From positions 27,501-91,500 of the forward strand of contig VXCM01005878.1 of assembly GCA_014773175.1 (NCBI GenBank): a stretch of DNA of 64,000 nt, written 5' to 3'. Numbering within the stretch: the first letter of the stretch is position 1; each line of letters opens with the position of its first letter. Below, piece after piece: positions 62,277 through 64,000 of the stretch. The notes under the pieces were generated by a model that was not told the DNA's origin, did no database searches, and saw nothing but the letters and a program-made list of their open reading frames with translations. Source of the stretch: Lucifuga dentata (lineage: Eukaryota > Chordata > Actinopteri > Ophidiiformes > Bythitidae). The position numbers were made by a program, and so were the translations under genes.

Positions 62277-63295
62277 TTGCAAGAGGTAGAAATGGCACCA
62301 TAATGCTTTTTCCACCCTTCCTCAAAATATTAAGCATGAAAAGCAAACCAGAGGAAAACATGGAACCATTAACCTACTAGCCACTTGTCTTTTTTATAGA
62401 GAGTTTTAGATGATGACTGTTAAACAACAACTGGGAAAACGATGCATCAGCACAGTCATGTCAATTGTAAAAGTTGTTATATTTTGACTGAGAATTACTC
62501 TGTCCATCACAATTAATACTACAGAATCTATGACTTAGCTGGATTTGTGCTAGTGCTACAAACTTTTAAAAGGTCTGAGCCTTTGTTGACCCCAAAATTG
62601 TTCTGGCAGAAACTTCTGTAGAAGTTTTAAGCCTGAGTCAAACTGAAGTGTTGAGAGGGTGTGTGTTTTTGTTCATGTCTTAGTGTTCTCAGATGATCCT
62701 TGGTTCAGTTCCACCGGTGAATCAATATATGTGGAAGTGCCACAGCCGACATGAGGTGCAAACACACATGCAGTAGGTTTACACATGTATGCAGGAGAGA
62801 GCTATAAAAAGCACTCAGAGCCAATGGATTCTGCTTTCTGTTTAATGGGAGAGAGGAAAAAAACTGTAGTGAAGAGAAAGGGTGAAGTAGTGATGCATCT
62901 GCCGGTAATTTGTTTCACAAGGGGGTTGTAGGGGAAAAAAAAGAAAGAAAGAAAAAAGAGAGAGAGAGAGAGAGATCTCATTGTGCTCTCTGTCCAGCAC
63001 TCTTTATATCCCTTCATCTCTTCACCTCGCTCTTCCTCTCTCTTCCCAGTTCCCTTTTTTACACACATTTCTCTCTTTACCGTTGAAAAATTATATTGCT
63101 CAATATCTCTCTCCACCCACTCCATTTCTCTCCATTTTGTGACATTTTTTTGTCTTATCCCCTTTCTCTCCCCTTCTTACTTCCTCTCTCTTCCGCAGAA
63201 CAAATAACAAGACGAATGGCAGCCTCTCCCTATTATCCATTCTTTACTTTCCCCATTTCTCACACGCTTCATGCCGCGGTGAATACTAATGCAAG

Positions 63296-63299
<4 letters not shown>

Positions 63300-63336
<37 letters not shown>

Positions 63337-63359
63337 AGTATGAAACAGACTGGAGGAAN

Positions 63360-63405
<46 letters not shown>
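63300..63405. repeat. (GA)n microsatellite, duplicated around a single N
   Basis: Two GA runs each followed by CTGAGTATGAAACAGACTGG, separated by an N at 63359; probably one locus represented twice. Confidence 0.9.
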
Positions 63406-63408
<3 letters not shown>

Positions 63409-64000
63409 AGTATGAAACAGACTGGAGGAAAAAAAACATCAGAGTGAGAGAGATGGTGGAGTTACTGTTTCTTTGACTTTTTCACCTTGCCTCTGAATGA
63501 ATATTTCAACACTGATATCTGAGCTCTGCTATAGTGTGTGTGTGTTGTGTGTGTGTAAGCATATTCAATTTGTGCACATAAGTAAATTTACAGATTGACT
63601 GATGACTCTGATCAGCTTGGAGTTAAGTGCCTTGCTAAAGGGTATGGCAGATGTTGAAGCAGGCAGAGATGCCAAAATTATTTTTTATTCTTCAACCTGA
63701 ATTGGGATCACCTTTTTTCAAACTGAATTGACCCATAATGTACTGTTTTTTGTATATACAGCTTCCTCTATGCAGCACATTATAGCACAATAAAGTCTTT
63801 TGGTCAGTTTAAGTAAAGGAATTCAGCTAAACAGTAGCAAACAATCCTGAGCAGTGAGAATAATTTTCGATAGCCCCTCAGAGCAGTGCTTCATTACTAT
63901 TGGCTGCAAAATCAATAAAAGACTGAGACTGAGATCTAATTGGTTCCCAAAGACTGCAGGAGCACACAAATGTGCAAGCACACACGTTTGCTTGTCCATA

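Larger units (their letters stand above)
60757..64000. other. KIF26B intron upstream of the first visible exon
   Basis: Dominated by microsatellites and pyrimidine-rich sequence. No N-terminal KIF26B exon was recognised, so the next upstream exon lies outside the window. Confidence 0.6.

Overview
This is nuclear genomic DNA from a vertebrate, most likely a ray-finned (teleost) fish. It has long introns with canonical GT-AG boundaries, very dense CA/GT and GA/CT microsatellites, a decayed Tc1-type transposon with long inverted repeats, several MITE-like elements, and LINE 3' ends carrying the A+T-rich tails common in fish genomes. Nothing looks prokaryotic: there are no operons, CRISPR arrays, rRNA or tRNA genes.

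Two protein-coding genes are present, both partial and pointing at each other. (1) The 3' half of SMYD3 (protein-lysine methyltransferase) lies on the + strand. Seven coding exons from 9050 to 26984 encode the second half of the SET domain, the post-SET zinc cysteines and the whole C-terminal helical domain. The exons join in frame (771 nt, 256 aa plus stop). The N-terminal MYND and first SET exons must lie before base 1. (2) KIF26B (an atypical kinesin-11 family member) lies on the - strand. Twenty-three coding exons from 60756 down to 37001 cover the motor domain and the whole C-terminal tail. After two assembly duplications are removed they join to 5469 nt (1822 aa plus stop) with every splice phase matching. 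The N-terminal exons lie beyond base 64000. The convergent SMYD3/KIF26B arrangement is the same as in human 1q44, which supports KIF26B over its paralogue KIF26A.

Layout: 1-9049, SMYD3 intron with a SANT/Myb-like transposase relic, a Tc1-like element (2949-4571) and a MITE-like element (about 8090-8711); 9050-17660, five SMYD3 exons, with another MITE-like element and a TTAA-flanked MITE between them; 17661-26433, a large intron holding a telomere-like motif, a LINE tail and a long foldback element (about 23.96-25.91 kb); 26434-26984, the last two SMYD3 exons; 26985-37000, convergent intergenic DNA with a second copy of the TTAA MITE and another inverted-repeat element; 37001-60756, KIF26B, with an L2/CR1-type LINE 3' end in one intron; 60757-64000, KIF26B intron.

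A recurring technical feature is a single N flanked by a direct duplication of tens of bases, or sitting inside a homopolymer. These look like contig overlaps that were never merged. Two fall inside KIF26B coding exons and falsely break the frame. I found no convincing new biological system. The most interesting structures are the large foldback transposon, the paired TTAA MITEs and the degenerate nucleotide-binding motifs of the KIF26B motor.
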